Positions 9,401-21,413 of a stretch of 64,000 nucleotides of DNA are shown here, piece by piece. The position numbers and the translations under genes were made by a program. Where the stretch lies: contig JADGFD010000006.1 in the NCBI GenBank assembly GCA_016744015.1, forward strand, positions 62,001 to 126,000. The letters are read 5' to 3'. The stretch comes from Paracoccaceae bacterium (GTDB taxonomy: Bacteria > Pseudomonadota > Alphaproteobacteria > Rhodobacterales > Rhodobacteraceae). A model generated the notes under the pieces. That model did no database searches, was not told the DNA's origin, and saw only the letters and a program-made list of their open reading frames with translations. The number at the start of each line of letters is the position of its first letter. The stretch's first letter is position 1.

Positions 9401-9687
9401 CTTTCGCCGAGTTCAGCAAGGGCTGCGCGCAGCGGCGCATCGGGCATCATCGCCCATTCGCCGAGCTGCTTAAACAGCCGATTTTGCATTTCCGCAGCGG
9501 CGGCTTTGGTGAAGGTCAGGCATAAAATGCGCCCGGGCGGCGTGCCACCCAGCAACAGCCGCGCCACGCGATTGGTCAGCACCCGCGTTTTGCCCGAGCC
9601 AGCATTGGCCGAAACCCAGGCCGAGCGCGCGGGCCATGCCGCTGCGATTTGCGCTTCCGTAGCTTCGGATATACGCGCTTCACTCAT
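6430..9687 (-). CDS. addA: Double-strand break repair helicase-nuclease AddA
   Basis: AddA is the UvrD-like helicase and nuclease subunit of AddAB, which resects DNA ends for RecA-dependent recombination. The 1085-residue protein shows Walker A at AGSGKT (residues 29-34), Walker B/motif II in DEAQDTSPRQ, VVGDEKQSIFSFQGA, the helicase motif V/VI region (VHGAKGLEAPIV, LLYVALTRAE), and near the C-terminus the RecB-family nuclease motif AVDFKSN. All parts expected for a functional AddA are present. It overlaps addB by four bases (ATGA), consistent with equimolar translation. Confidence 0.96.
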   Translation of the reverse strand: MSEARISEATEAQIAAAWPARSAWVSANAGSGKTRVLTNRVARLLLGGTPPGRILCLTFTKAAAAEMQNRLFKQLGEWAMMPDAPLRAALAELGESDLPAAQLLHARSLFARALETPGGLKIQTIHAFCESLLHRFPLEAQVSPDFELLDERGAKALRAGVLDEMALEMPEDFAEFIEKAGEPEGFLPDILQYQELFEHAFYEDAAAEALDAEPGLTEDLILAKVLAGVTDGDINALVSAMMRNDKGHDPKAAQALKDYKAAPVSTGLNMLEAVFLTKGNPRKTTSFPNKKTKDAFAGAFDLVSQFIERVYKARQSRLALTAHEKARVLHGFAAGFLVRYNAHKSARAVLEFEDLIRKANALLRDSEMAQWVLYRLDGGIDHILVDEAQDTSPRQWDIVKALAEEIYAAQGETPRTVFVVGDEKQSIFSFQGADPHEFAKVKSLLHKRLKAVETPMFDGALQYSFRSALPILSLVDQVFSEDARGGIAGEIRHGTVDDALPGRVELWPFYEKTPAEEKLPWDAPVDALPPSDPMLLLAEDVAARVAEIIASKVVLPGKNRPVQAGDFLILVQARGDLFKALLKELKAAGVPVAGADRLKVAEELAVKDLLALLQFAANPQDDLALACALRSPLCGVSEAELFKLAHGRAGRLWDELRPDEMLSDILNHVDYSRPFELLQRILIHHKGRENLLARLGPEAEEGVDELLRQALEYEQSEAPSLTGFLNWVKADELDVKRQFNNEDNLLRIMTVHGAKGLEAPIVILPQTVKEAQKKGSAILATESGLAACGGAVAELPSTLAEVQQAQKDRQTEEKMRLLYVALTRAESWLIMAGSGTRSRVPENWYDPVAEALGALGAEARENGRLVLENNWDLDTGEAVKALENQVELPNWLSQVAPQVIKPPRPKSPSDLGGEHTVAGAAPEPDALLRGTQIHTLLEHLVDVPTNDRQAIAHKLLETPLKGVVQEALAVLEAPALAAVFAPDALREVPLSATLPEVGLVSGRIDALILGDTIMAVDFKSNPQVPEGPEGIPEGFLRQMAAYGAALAQVYPDRKIETAILWTATQSLMEVPARLRDAALNRAAGA

Positions 9688-12578
9688 GAAAAGACCTCCA
9701 CCACGGGGGCCTCATCATCTGGCCATTCTCCCCGCCGCGCAAGATGGTCATAGTTGCCAGCATATTTAATGAGTTCCGGCCGCAGCCGCGCGGCATAACC
9801 CTTTTCAAGCACTTGATATTCATCCAAAAAGCCAACAACCCGGCACCAGACATCGACCATCGCGGGATCATCGCCCTCAAAGCGGATAACACCTGTTTTG
9901 CCCCCCAAATAAACCAGCTCCAAAGCGCCGACATGCAGGGCGTTCAGGCCTTTATACCCCTGCGCCTCGGCGATTGCGCCTTCCAACGGTAGTTGCACGT
10001 TAAAGGCTTTGATAACATTGGCAGATTCAGGGCTTCCGGCCTTATAGTCATAGATCATCGCGGTGCCACCTGCGCCAATATCTATCCGGTCGGCCTTGCC
10101 TGTCAGGGTCACGTCAAAGGCTTGGCCTTTTACCACGCGCGCGCCGGTAATTTCCAGCGCAAAGGGCTGGCCCGCTTGCCTACGAGTGGCTTCACTTTCA
10201 AGAAAAAATCCTTTGGCGCGCATTAAATGGTGCCGCCATTTGGCCCTGACTGATGGCCATGGCACGGACTCCAGCGCCGCTTCCATGCAGTTGTTATAAA
10301 GGCGTTCAGGGTCTTCAGGCAGCCCGTCCATGCTGGCCGCTACAAAGCGCTCCAGCGCATCATGCACCACATTGCCACGCATCAGGGCATCGGGTTCTGG
10401 CACCAGCGGATCAAGCGGATAAAGCTTCAGCACATGGCTGGCGTAAATCGCATAAGGGTCTCGGATCAGGGTTTCTATGCGCGTAACCGAGAGCTTTTTG
10501 GGGCGCGCTGAAAGCGGTGGCGCAGGGCAAGGGCGCTTGGTGGGAGCGGGGGCAGTTTGGGGCCGGTCCAGCGTGGCCGCGAGGGCCAAAAGCGCGTTTC
10601 CGCGCGTTTCCATTTCTGCCAACACCTTCGCACCGCCTACCATGCCGCCCAGCAGGTTTTGCAGGCGCATCACCCAGCGCGCGGCCACGCTGGGGGCTTC
10701 GCCCTCCCGCCCCGCACGCGAAATAAGCACTTCACCTGCCCCCAAGGCCTGCTGAAAATCATGGGCTGAAAGCCCCACCTGCCGCTCGGGGAGCATAAGC
10801 CCCACCTGCCGCCGCATGTCACGGTTTAGCCATGGGTCATGCCCCGAAACCTTGGGCCAAACACCCTCGTTTAGCCCCGCTACAATCACCAGATCCATGC
10901 TTTGCACCCGCGCTTCCAGCGTGCCCCAAATAGCAATATCGGGGTGGGCTTGAAGGGGGTCGTCACGCACTTCAATGCGTTCTAGCACCGTGGCAAAAAG
11001 CGCCCGGTATTGCGCGGCATTATAGAGCGCCTGATGGCTATCCCCCAATGCCAGCGTATCAAAAACCTTGATAACTTCACGGCCCGATTCCTTTTCCCAC
11101 AGGCCGGCACCTGCCAAGGATTCAGCGGTTTGGCGGTGCAAGTTGGCCCAGTCTTTTAACAGGCGCGGTGTCGGGGCCTCAACGGGGGCCAGCGCCGCAT
11201 GAAGGCCCGCAAGCCACGCTTTGGCACCCTCCGCTTTGGCCGCCCAGTCAGAAAAACCGCCTAAATCCATCTCCGGCGGCCCGCCGCGCAAAGCCTCAGA
11301 TTCAAATCGCCGCGTAAGCCTGATATGTGCCAAGCGATCTTTGCCACAGAGTGGATGTTTGAGTATTTCCAATAGGTTGACCGGTGAAACTGGATGCCCT
11401 AGCCCCGCCGCAACCATGCGCAGAAAAACTCCGGGGGCAGTGAGCTTTCCCGGATGTCCAGCACTGTCATCTGGCGCAATGCCCCAGCGGGTAAGTTCTG
11501 CACTCACGCGGCGGGTGAGATTGCGATCAGGCGTGACAAGTGCTGCTTTTTGCCCCTCGGCAATGGCTTGGCGCAGGCGCAAGGCAATGGCCATGGCTTC
11601 CGTGCGCGCATCGGGCGCATTTAGCAGGCTGACATTTTCCATGGCATCTGGCAGGTGCGGGGCCAGCTTGGGAGCGTCTTCCAGCCAATGCGGCGTTACG
11701 GGGGCCGGGCGCAGGGCAAGCGAGACCGTTGTATTGCGGGCGACATTTTGCACGGGTATCTTGTGCCAGTGCGGCACTTCGGCCGGGTCGAACCCGATAT
11801 GGGCCGAAAGCTCGGCAAAGCCAAATTGCGGGTGCTCTTCGCCGAGTTGCGGCCATAAATCAGGCGGGGTGGTATAGTCATACCCCGGAAGCACAATCGC
11901 CCCTTGCGGCAAGCTAGCCACTGCCGCCATGAGCTCAGCTGTGACCGTGCGCGACCCCGTGGAGCCAGCAACGATAACCGGTCCCTTTGGAGGTGTGGTT
12001 TCCCATTCAGCAATCAATGCGCCAATGGCCGCTTTCAAGCGGGCCTCCCCGCCGCTGAGCATTTTCTCTGGCAGGTCGGCTTCAAAACGGTTGAGGATAT
12101 CAAGAAAGGCCAAACTGCGCGCCCAATGGCTGGAAAGTCCTTGCACATCAATCTGTTGCAGGTCTTCAAAACTCACCCCGGCGCCTGCCATTTCATCTTG
12201 TAAATCAGCGAGTGATTCTGCCAGCCCAAACATAGCCGCCTTTGGTCCCAGCTCTGGCTGGGCTTCGAGAAAGGCGCCCACAAGGTCTGCCAAGGCCAGA
12301 TGTCGCTCAAAATGCGCTTTGGTGGTGGGGGCGTCCGGGCCGCTTGCGAGGTCCGAAATCACCTTGATTTCAGGCAAGAGGCGCGCACTACCTGCCGTTA
12401 GTATCTCTTGCAATCGCCGCTGGGCGCGGCGGGTGTTTACCAGCACTGTAACCTGCGGCCAAGCCTCGGGGGCGGCCATGCTTAGCCGTGCCTGAAGGCC
12501 AGCTATAAAGGCTTGTGAGAAATCACAACCCACGGGCAGGGCAAAAATACGAGGGGTGGATTGTGGAGAAAATAGCAT
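9684..12578 (-). CDS. addB: Double-strand break repair nuclease AddB
   Basis: AddB is the partner subunit of AddA; it carries an inactivated helicase fold and the second nuclease domain. The 964-residue length fits the alphaproteobacterial type. The C-terminal RecB-family nuclease signature is visible as MIYDYKAGSPES followed by the QLPLEGAIAEAQG block. The N-terminal helicase-like half lacks an obvious intact P-loop, as expected for alphaproteobacterial AddB. In many relatives tsaE, a phosphotransferase and a nucleotidyltransferase lie between regB and addB; here that space is taken by one secreted protein gene. Confidence 0.94.
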   Translation of the reverse strand: MLFSPQSTPRIFALPVGCDFSQAFIAGLQARLSMAAPEAWPQVTVLVNTRRAQRRLQEILTAGSARLLPEIKVISDLASGPDAPTTKAHFERHLALADLVGAFLEAQPELGPKAAMFGLAESLADLQDEMAGAGVSFEDLQQIDVQGLSSHWARSLAFLDILNRFEADLPEKMLSGGEARLKAAIGALIAEWETTPPKGPVIVAGSTGSRTVTAELMAAVASLPQGAIVLPGYDYTTPPDLWPQLGEEHPQFGFAELSAHIGFDPAEVPHWHKIPVQNVARNTTVSLALRPAPVTPHWLEDAPKLAPHLPDAMENVSLLNAPDARTEAMAIALRLRQAIAEGQKAALVTPDRNLTRRVSAELTRWGIAPDDSAGHPGKLTAPGVFLRMVAAGLGHPVSPVNLLEILKHPLCGKDRLAHIRLTRRFESEALRGGPPEMDLGGFSDWAAKAEGAKAWLAGLHAALAPVEAPTPRLLKDWANLHRQTAESLAGAGLWEKESGREVIKVFDTLALGDSHQALYNAAQYRALFATVLERIEVRDDPLQAHPDIAIWGTLEARVQSMDLVIVAGLNEGVWPKVSGHDPWLNRDMRRQVGLMLPERQVGLSAHDFQQALGAGEVLISRAGREGEAPSVAARWVMRLQNLLGGMVGGAKVLAEMETRGNALLALAATLDRPQTAPAPTKRPCPAPPLSARPKKLSVTRIETLIRDPYAIYASHVLKLYPLDPLVPEPDALMRGNVVHDALERFVAASMDGLPEDPERLYNNCMEAALESVPWPSVRAKWRHHLMRAKGFFLESEATRRQAGQPFALEITGARVVKGQAFDVTLTGKADRIDIGAGGTAMIYDYKAGSPESANVIKAFNVQLPLEGAIAEAQGYKGLNALHVGALELVYLGGKTGVIRFEGDDPAMVDVWCRVVGFLDEYQVLEKGYAARLRPELIKYAGNYDHLARRGEWPDDEAPVVEVFS

Positions 12579-12648
12579 GGGGTGCCCTTAAGATTGCACG
12601 CCGAAGTGTGGACCGCGTTTGGCGATGATGCAACGGTAAATTGCACGG

Positions 12649-13704
12649 CTATTCTTGTGCAGATAGGATGGTTATGACATCAACCAAAGTATCAATGCGT
12701 TGCGCGCTGCTTTGTGCGGTGAGCGACATATTTTCCTCTGTTTGTGCGGCCAGGGCTGCTTCCATCCAGCCCTGCGCTTGGGCCATATCTAGGGCCTCAT
12801 TCGGGCCGAGGCCAAAGGCAATGTGATAGCCAGTTAGCTCAATAAAAATGGGGTCTTTCAAGCCGGAAAGCACAAGTAGAGAAGCCAGCGCTGCCTCGGG
12901 GTCGTCATGTCGATAAGCCACACCAAGGCAGGTTTGCGCCTGTCGAAAAAGCTTGTCTTTTGATGCCCCCGAGCGCCTGAACCATAGGTCCATATCCGCG
13001 AGTAGTGCCGTTGCAGGTTCGATTTCTACCAGCTCAATTTGCGGCTGAATTTCCGTGGTGAAGTTCTGGCACTCGCCAATTACCGGCTCTAAAGACGTCG
13101 TGGTTAATGAGGTTTCCAGCAAAAAATCACTTTGCTCAATCGCCAGTTGCCGCAGGTTGCAAAACTGGGCTTTTACAAGGTCTAGCGGGCCACTGGCCCC
13201 AATGTTAATACAAAGCGAGCGCATGGAAAGAGGAACGTTGGGCGCGGGTTCTTCAGCAGTTCCCGCTATTTCCGGCTCCCCTTCGGCCCGTGCTTTTAGC
13301 AGGTCTTGCACCGAGACAAGGCCAAGGGAGATTTTCAGCGCCAAGGCTTCATCATCAACGTTGATTTCGTTAAAGGCCGAAAGTAAAAACCGCCGCTCTT
13401 CGCGGGTAAGGCTGCCGGTGGGCTCATAGCCCATAAAGGTTTGAAATTCATTGATTGCCCCGCGGGATTTACGGCCAAGAACGCCGTCAAGCCCACCAGC
13501 ATCGAAGCCAAAGAAATTAAGGGCGGATTGCACGCTGCGGTTGGCGCGACGCTGGGCAGAATTAGCCGCCTGTTGGGCGCGGTTATTTTGGTTGTTGCCA
13601 AACAGCCCACTTAAAAACCCGCCCTGTCTTTGGGCAAATGCCGGCTCGGCACTGGCCATTCCCAGCGACAGCGCTGCTACAAAAACCCATTTCCAACACA
13701 GCAT
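12649..13704 (-). CDS. Exported protein with a peptidoglycan-binding-like domain
   Basis: Starting at the ATG at 13702-13704 the protein has a clean signal peptide (MLCWKWVFVAALSLGMASAEPAFAQ split over about 25 residues, cleavage after AFA). A GGAGAG stretch lies upstream. After an Asn/Gln/Arg-rich linker, residues around 50-110 (SVQSALNFFGFDAGGLDGVLG, then INEFQTFMGYEPTGSLT) match the pattern of a PG_binding_1 repeat, which binds cell wall. The remaining 240 residues look alpha-helical and carry no motif I know. Probable periplasmic protein of unknown role. An in-frame ATG 13 codons upstream is possible but would spoil the signal peptide. Confidence 0.75.
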   Translation of the reverse strand: MLCWKWVFVAALSLGMASAEPAFAQRQGGFLSGLFGNNQNNRAQQAANSAQRRANRSVQSALNFFGFDAGGLDGVLGRKSRGAINEFQTFMGYEPTGSLTREERRFLLSAFNEINVDDEALALKISLGLVSVQDLLKARAEGEPEIAGTAEEPAPNVPLSMRSLCINIGASGPLDLVKAQFCNLRQLAIEQSDFLLETSLTTTSLEPVIGECQNFTTEIQPQIELVEIEPATALLADMDLWFRRSGASKDKLFRQAQTCLGVAYRHDDPEAALASLLVLSGLKDPIFIELTGYHIAFGLGPNEALDMAQAQGWMEAALAAQTEENMSLTAQSSAQRIDTLVDVITILSAQE

Positions 13705-13805
13705 GCGCAGCAGCTCTCTCCTTAAACAATACCCGCACCGCAAGAATCGGTGTGAGGTGGCAATACCGAGGCAGGATACGTCAACTTTTGACTATACGCT
13801 ACTGT

Positions 13806-15209
13806 TCAATAATCAAAATACGGGTTGTCCCCGAGCGGTGCGCGCGCTTGCGCTAGTGTGATTTCCAGCGTTGCGCGCTCCCATACCACCTCCACAATCG
13901 CGCCGGTGGGGCGGGCTTTTTCGATAGAAACATCGTTTTTATCCCATTCGGAGCCATTGGCAAAGGTCAGCTGCGCCCCCGTGCGCTCCAATAGGGTTTT
14001 GGCAATAAAAAGCCCCAGCCCCATGCCTTCATAGTCGGGTCGGTTTGGGTCCACCTGGCCGCGTTTGCGCATAAAAGGGTCTCCGATGCGGCCAATGATG
14101 TGGGAGGGATAGCCGGGGCCGTCATCCCCCACATGTACTTTCAGATTGGATTTATCCCAGTCAATATCTATCCACACGGTGCTGGCCGAAAAATCCACTG
14201 CATTTTGGATGAGGTTGCGCAAACCGTGGATGATCTCTGATTGCCGCGCCACCAACATATGGTCAGCCCCCGGTCCATCATTAATTCGGCCATTTATCCT
14301 CGGGACAATGCGCTTACCACGATCCAGATGTGGCTCCATTGCCTCTTGCACCAGTGCAGAGATGGGAGCGATCTGCATCAGGGCATCGTCTTTCCCCGAG
14401 CGGCCCATTTCGTGCAAAATATCGCGGCAACGGTTGGCTTGCTCGCGGATGAGTTCCACGTCTTCCAGTAATTCGGGTTGGCCCTCCAGCTCATCCGCCA
14501 GCTCGGTGCTGACCATTTTAATGGTCGCCAAAGGGGTGCCAAGCTCATGGGCGGCGGCGGCCACAACCCCCCCCAGGGCGGTGAGCCGCTGCTCGCGGCC
14601 AAGGGCTGTTTGGGTCGCGGCCAAGGCTTGGGACATGGAAAATATTTCCACCATTATTTTGCGAGAATATAGCGCCAAAAACCCCACGGAGGTAATAAGC
14701 GCGGTCCAAAAGCCGTCTATCATTATGGCGGGCACTTGCAACACTTCTCCATTTAAAAGCTTCATGGGCGCTGGATAGGTATGTAGCGCGGAAAGTAGCC
14801 CCACAGCCACGAACCCAAGCAGGATGGTTGCGCGCAGGTTAAGCGCGGTAGAGGCCATAACCACGGGCGTAAGAAGCAGCACCGCAAACGGGTTCGTCAA
14901 GCCACCGGTGAGGGCCAAAAGGGCCGCCAATTGTGTGAGATCAAAGAGCAGGGTTAGCAAGGCCGCCCGCTCGCTTAGCCGGCGATTTTGGGGAAAAACC
15001 ACAGTAGCGACAATGTTAAATGCGACCGCAAGCCCAATGACAGTGGCTGCAAGGTCTACTCTGATATCCACGTGGAGTACCGCAACCGCAACCCAAAGCG
15101 CAGTGGATTGCCCGGCAATGGTCATCCAGCGCAGCATGACCAGTGTGCGCAGCCGCACCCAGCTAAAGCGGGCCTCGTGAGAGAGGATATTTGAGCTGGG
15201 TTCGGCCAT
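13806..15209 (-). CDS. regB: Redox-sensing histidine kinase RegB/PrrB/ActS
   Basis: RegB senses quinone redox state and phosphorylates RegA to control respiration, photosynthesis and nitrogen or carbon fixation genes. The N-terminal half has about six hydrophobic segments, with the quinone-binding motif GGLTNPF between them. The dimerisation domain holds the H-box AAAHELGTPLA, and the redox-active cysteine region EQANRCRDILHEMG is present. The kinase domain has LIQNAVDFSA, DDGPGYP and GMGLGLFIAKTLLER. The start is uncertain: I use the ATG at 15207-15209, which gives MAEPSSN; two alternative starts lie 5 and 11 codons upstream. In Rhodobacter regB is divergent from senC-regA; here the upstream neighbour is an unrelated secreted protein and no regA is in the window. 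The gap 15210-15518 has no gene I can support. Confidence 0.93.
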   Translation of the reverse strand: MAEPSSNILSHEARFSWVRLRTLVMLRWMTIAGQSTALWVAVAVLHVDIRVDLAATVIGLAVAFNIVATVVFPQNRRLSERAALLTLLFDLTQLAALLALTGGLTNPFAVLLLTPVVMASTALNLRATILLGFVAVGLLSALHTYPAPMKLLNGEVLQVPAIMIDGFWTALITSVGFLALYSRKIMVEIFSMSQALAATQTALGREQRLTALGGVVAAAAHELGTPLATIKMVSTELADELEGQPELLEDVELIREQANRCRDILHEMGRSGKDDALMQIAPISALVQEAMEPHLDRGKRIVPRINGRINDGPGADHMLVARQSEIIHGLRNLIQNAVDFSASTVWIDIDWDKSNLKVHVGDDGPGYPSHIIGRIGDPFMRKRGQVDPNRPDYEGMGLGLFIAKTLLERTGAQLTFANGSEWDKNDVSIEKARPTGAIVEVVWERATLEITLAQARAPLGDNPYFDY

Positions 15210-15518
15210 GCTCTTGCTTAGCATGCCTTTGGCCAAAAGCAACCAAGCTATCGGGCAATTGGCTTAAACCGGCAGGCAACGCATGCCTATAAACAACAAT
15301 ATTTGGCCGCACATAACGGAGGCTTTTGGGGTGGATAGGGGGCAGGGTTTTGCCTAGGTCTGCGGGACAATGAAGCATGGATTTAAGCCCATGGGCAGCT
15401 GGATTTTCTTGATGCTTTTGCGCGGAGGCTTGGGCCATTTGGTGATACCCGGCGGCCGTGTTAAGGATATGTATTAGCCTTAACAAATTGTTTCTACCAA
15501 AAGGATATAGGTGCGTCG

Positions 15519-18499
<2,981 letters not shown>

Positions 18500-18503
18500 A
18501 AAT

Positions 18504-19190
18504 ATGAAACGCTTTTGTTTAATTGCATTACTACCATTCCTGCCGCTCACGGCGCAGGCTGAAATGATGACTTGTCCAATTGGTGGTGAGCGTTTTGAGG
18601 CAACGGAACCGCAAGAATGCACACCTGATCCGCGTCTAACGATGATCTTTGCACCAGCTTCTATTTGCTACGGAACACATGTGCTACAACAATGCCCGCA
18701 AAACTTTTTGCCACTATACAAGGGCTTTACCTCCGACGACCTCGCGCTTTTGGAGACCTTCATGGCGAGCGAAACTTATGATAGCTCGGTGGATCACTCA
18801 GCTTACTATCTGGCCTACGCTATCGAGAAATTTATTGGCGAAAGCGATTCTACACTACCTGTCGAGCTTTTGTTTGACGGGCTTGTGCGGGATTCAGCCC
18901 GCAGCTTTTCGGATGAAGTCTACCTAGAAGATTTTTTGTTTGAAATGCAGTCTATTCTGCGTCAAAGCCCTGAAAACTCTCAACCGGTCATGCAGGCTGT
19001 GACCAGTTTTGTTATGCTTAAAGCCGGATTGCGGGAAGATGCTATCGCTATGTTGGAACAAGCACGCCAACACGATATTGCAGGCTTAAACACACCGGAA
19101 TTCTTGTCCTATCTCGCGGCCATCGAATCCTGCTTGGCGGATGAAAGTAGCCCCTATTGTGATCCGCGCGCCATTTTTCCGATCAACTAA
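18504..19190 (+). CDS. Exported cysteine-containing protein of unknown function
   Basis: The protein starts four bases after the gyrB stop with a signal peptide (MKRFCLIALLPFLPLTAQA, cleavage after AQA) and is 228 residues long. The mature protein has CPIGGERFEAT near its N-terminus and several further cysteines (ECTPD, SICYGTH, QQCPQNF, ESCLADESSPYCDP), which suggests disulfides or a metal site. The C-terminal half looks like a helical repeat protein. I do not recognise a family. Its stop overlaps the convergent YggS gene stop by four bases, so no room is left for a terminator between them. Confidence 0.7.
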   Translation: MKRFCLIALLPFLPLTAQAEMMTCPIGGERFEATEPQECTPDPRLTMIFAPASICYGTHVLQQCPQNFLPLYKGFTSDDLALLETFMASETYDSSVDHSAYYLAYAIEKFIGESDSTLPVELLFDGLVRDSARSFSDEVYLEDFLFEMQSILRQSPENSQPVMQAVTSFVMLKAGLREDAIAMLEQARQHDIAGLNTPEFLSYLAAIESCLADESSPYCDPRAIFPIN

Positions 19191-19843
19191 TCGGGTTTGA
19201 CCCGCTCGCCAAAAATGGCTGAGCCTACGCGCACATGGGTGGCCCCAAGCGCAATGGCGCTCTCAAAATCGCTGCTCATGCCCATGGAAAGGCTGTCTAA
19301 ACCGTTGCGCTTGGCCATTTTGGCCAGCAGGGCAAAATGCAGGCTTGGCTCTTCCTCCATGGGCGGGATGCACATTAGGCCTTTGATATTAAGATCAAAC
19401 CCTTGGCAGGCCTTAATAAACCCATCGACTTCCGCGGGCAAAACGCCTGCCTTTTGCGGTTCTTCGCCGGTGTTTACCTGAATAAACAGCGCTGGGCAGG
19501 CCCCACGTGCCTGCACCTCGGTCGCTATCCGCCGGGCAAGCTTTTCGCGGTCAAGGGTGTGGATGGCGTCAAACAGATCAAGCGCGGGCTTTACCTTATT
19601 GCTTTGCAACGGCCCGATCAGGTGCAGTTGTACCCTGTCAAATTTTGCCTTGAAATCGGGCCATTTCCCCTGTGCTTCCTGCACACGGTTTTCCCCAAAT
19701 ACCCTGTGCCCTTGGTTGAGCACCGCTTCAACCCGTGCATTTGGCTGCACCTTTGAAACCGCAATAAGCTCAACGCTTTCAGCTTTTCGCTCCGCCTTAT
19801 GGCAAGCAGCTTCTATGCGGGTTTGAATATCTGTTAAGGGCAT
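19187..19843 (-). CDS. YggS/PROSC-family pyridoxal-phosphate-binding protein
   Basis: This family binds PLP and helps B6 and amino-acid homeostasis; it has no known turnover. The PLP lysine lies in ELIAVSKVQPN, and the fold-type III barrel blocks FGENRVQEAQGKW, LHLIGPLQSNK, LFIQVNTGEEPQKAG, GLMCIPP and LSMGMSSDFESAIALGATHVRVGSAIFG are all present. I chose the ATG at 19841-19843 (MPLTDIQT), with AGGAG 9 bases upstream; the frame is open for 30 more codons but that part is not conserved-looking. Length is 218 residues. Convergent with the upstream secreted protein gene. Confidence 0.93.
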   Translation of the reverse strand: MPLTDIQTRIEAACHKAERKAESVELIAVSKVQPNARVEAVLNQGHRVFGENRVQEAQGKWPDFKAKFDRVQLHLIGPLQSNKVKPALDLFDAIHTLDREKLARRIATEVQARGACPALFIQVNTGEEPQKAGVLPAEVDGFIKACQGFDLNIKGLMCIPPMEEEPSLHFALLAKMAKRNGLDSLSMGMSSDFESAIALGATHVRVGSAIFGERVKPD

Positions 19844-19901
19844 GTGGCTTGTCTCCTGAGCTTCCCCCTGCCTAGCGCCAATTGGCAAAGCCTTCAAGCC
19901 A

Positions 19902-19931
19902 AAGAAAAAGGGCGAGCCAAGCGGCCCGCCC
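19902..19931 (-). terminator. Intrinsic terminator of the porin gene
   Basis: Read leftward, a GGGCG-x-GGC / GCC-x-CGCCC stem with one mismatch (19910-19931) is followed by a T-rich tail (complement of 19902-19909). It lies about 30 bp past the porin stop. Confidence 0.75.
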
Positions 19932-19958
19932 AATTATTTCACTTAACAATCTCAAAGA

Positions 19959-21182
19959 TTAGAATGTTGCAGTGATGAAGGCAGAGATGCCGTCTTTGTA
20001 CTCAGGACCAGAGATCTCGTCTGCATCTGCATAAGAAACTGTAACCGAGATGTTGTCATTTACTGCGTAGTCAATGCCTACGTAGAAGTTAGTGGCGCTA
20101 GTGTCGGCAACGCCAGCACGATCGCTTGTTTCATCAAGGAACTTTACGCCTGCATTGGCAGTCAGCTGATCGTTTACAGCATAAGCAACGTCTAGGCCGA
20201 AAGCTTGGTCAGAGTCGATGCCGAATGAATAACCGGTGTGTGTCCCGTCGCCATCAACATCTGTGCCATCTGTGCCTTGGAAGCCTTGATCAACAGTTTG
20301 GTCAAAGTAAGCTGAGATAGTCAGTGCGCCAGCAGTATAGTCAACGCCAACGCCGTAAGCATTACCAGCAAAGCCGTTTGCGGCAAAGTAAGCAGATGCG
20401 CTGAGAGCAGAACTAATCTCATAACCAAGCTCAATAGCATATGCATTTTCAATGATGATCGGGCCAGCAACTGTGCCGCCACCGCCAACTACAGTGTCGT
20501 CTCCATCATTCGTATCGATTTCGTCAGAAACGAAAAGTGTCGCGCCAAGGTCGATGTAAGAAACGCCAACAGTGAAAGCACCAAAAGTTGCATCAGCACT
20601 TACACCCAATGCACGTGGTTGACCACCAGCAATGGCTTCATCGAACCCAACACCCAGCTTAATAGAGCCGAAAGTTGCGCCAAGGCCAACGTTCATGCCA
20701 TCGTCGCACGTGCCATTTTGAACATCGCTGCAACCCAGAGCTACACCAAAGCTGCCCATCTCAATCAATGCACGAACGTCTTGATCGCCATCGTGGTTCT
20801 CTACGTCACGAACCAGACCATCACGGTCCGCATAGAAGTACTCAGAAGCACCTTCGTCACCCAGATCACCAAACGTCAAGGACGCTGAAAGACGATCGCC
20901 TGTGTAAGCAATCTCAACAGTCGCATCAACGTCCGTGATCTCATCATTGCCATCTGTGTCCATGATTTCTGTGGAGAGCGTTGCTGTAACGCTATCACCA
21001 AGGTCAACAGAAACAGACAAGTCCAAGTCAGCCTCCCAGAATAGGCCGCCCTCGATAACATCATTGTAACCAGCGGTCAGCTCGCCGGAAAATTCTACAG
21101 TAGCGCCGCCACCGTGTGAAGCCGCAGTCGCCGCGCCAGCAAAGGCAACCAACGCTGTGGTAGTAAAGAGAACGTTTTTCAT
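19959..21182 (-). CDS. Outer-membrane porin
   Basis: A beta-barrel porin for passive uptake of small solutes. The start at 21180-21182 gives a classic signal peptide (MKNVLFTTTALVAFAGAATAA). The mature protein is 16-strand-like: alternating hydrophobic and polar residues, many Gly, Asp and Ser/Thr, repeated 'S..Y..G' patterns, and the last residue is Phe in AFITATF, the C-terminal aromatic signature for BAM recognition. Acidic loops (DTDGNDEITDVDAT, DEIDTNDGDDTVV) and a Cys pair (GCSDVQNGTCDDG) are typical of Rhodobacterales porins. A possible promoter read leftward is TTGACC (21268-21273), 17 bp, GAATAA, giving a leader of about 60 nt. Total length is 407 residues. Confidence 0.92.
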   Translation of the reverse strand: MKNVLFTTTALVAFAGAATAASHGGGATVEFSGELTAGYNDVIEGGLFWEADLDLSVSVDLGDSVTATLSTEIMDTDGNDEITDVDATVEIAYTGDRLSASLTFGDLGDEGASEYFYADRDGLVRDVENHDGDQDVRALIEMGSFGVALGCSDVQNGTCDDGMNVGLGATFGSIKLGVGFDEAIAGGQPRALGVSADATFGAFTVGVSYIDLGATLFVSDEIDTNDGDDTVVGGGGTVAGPIIIENAYAIELGYEISSALSASAYFAANGFAGNAYGVGVDYTAGALTISAYFDQTVDQGFQGTDGTDVDGDGTHTGYSFGIDSDQAFGLDVAYAVNDQLTANAGVKFLDETSDRAGVADTSATNFYVGIDYAVNDNISVTVSYADADEISGPEYKDGISAFITATF

Positions 21183-21413
21183 CGTTATTCCCTCGTTTGT
21201 GTTAAAATAATACCTCAACTGGATTGCCCAGCAGGAGTAAGCCTTTATTCACGCATCAATGCTTTCAGGTCAAGCAAGCCGCCAAGCCTAAGGTGATTGT
21301 TTTTATATCAGTTGCATTTTTGGCACACATTCCGCGCCGCACGCCATGGATTCAGCTTGTTTCGGCTGAAACCAGCCGATAAACCAAGGAAAAGCGCAAG
21401 TAGGAGCCTGCCA

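Noticed and set aside
15163-15486. Leftward 107-codon open frame upstream of regB
   Set aside because: Overlaps the regB N-terminus in another frame, and the peptide is Gln/His/Pro-rich without any motif.
21297-21413. N-terminal extension of LeuRS
   Set aside because: Unlike LeuRS and overlaps the porin promoter; GTG 21414 has a good ribosome binding site.
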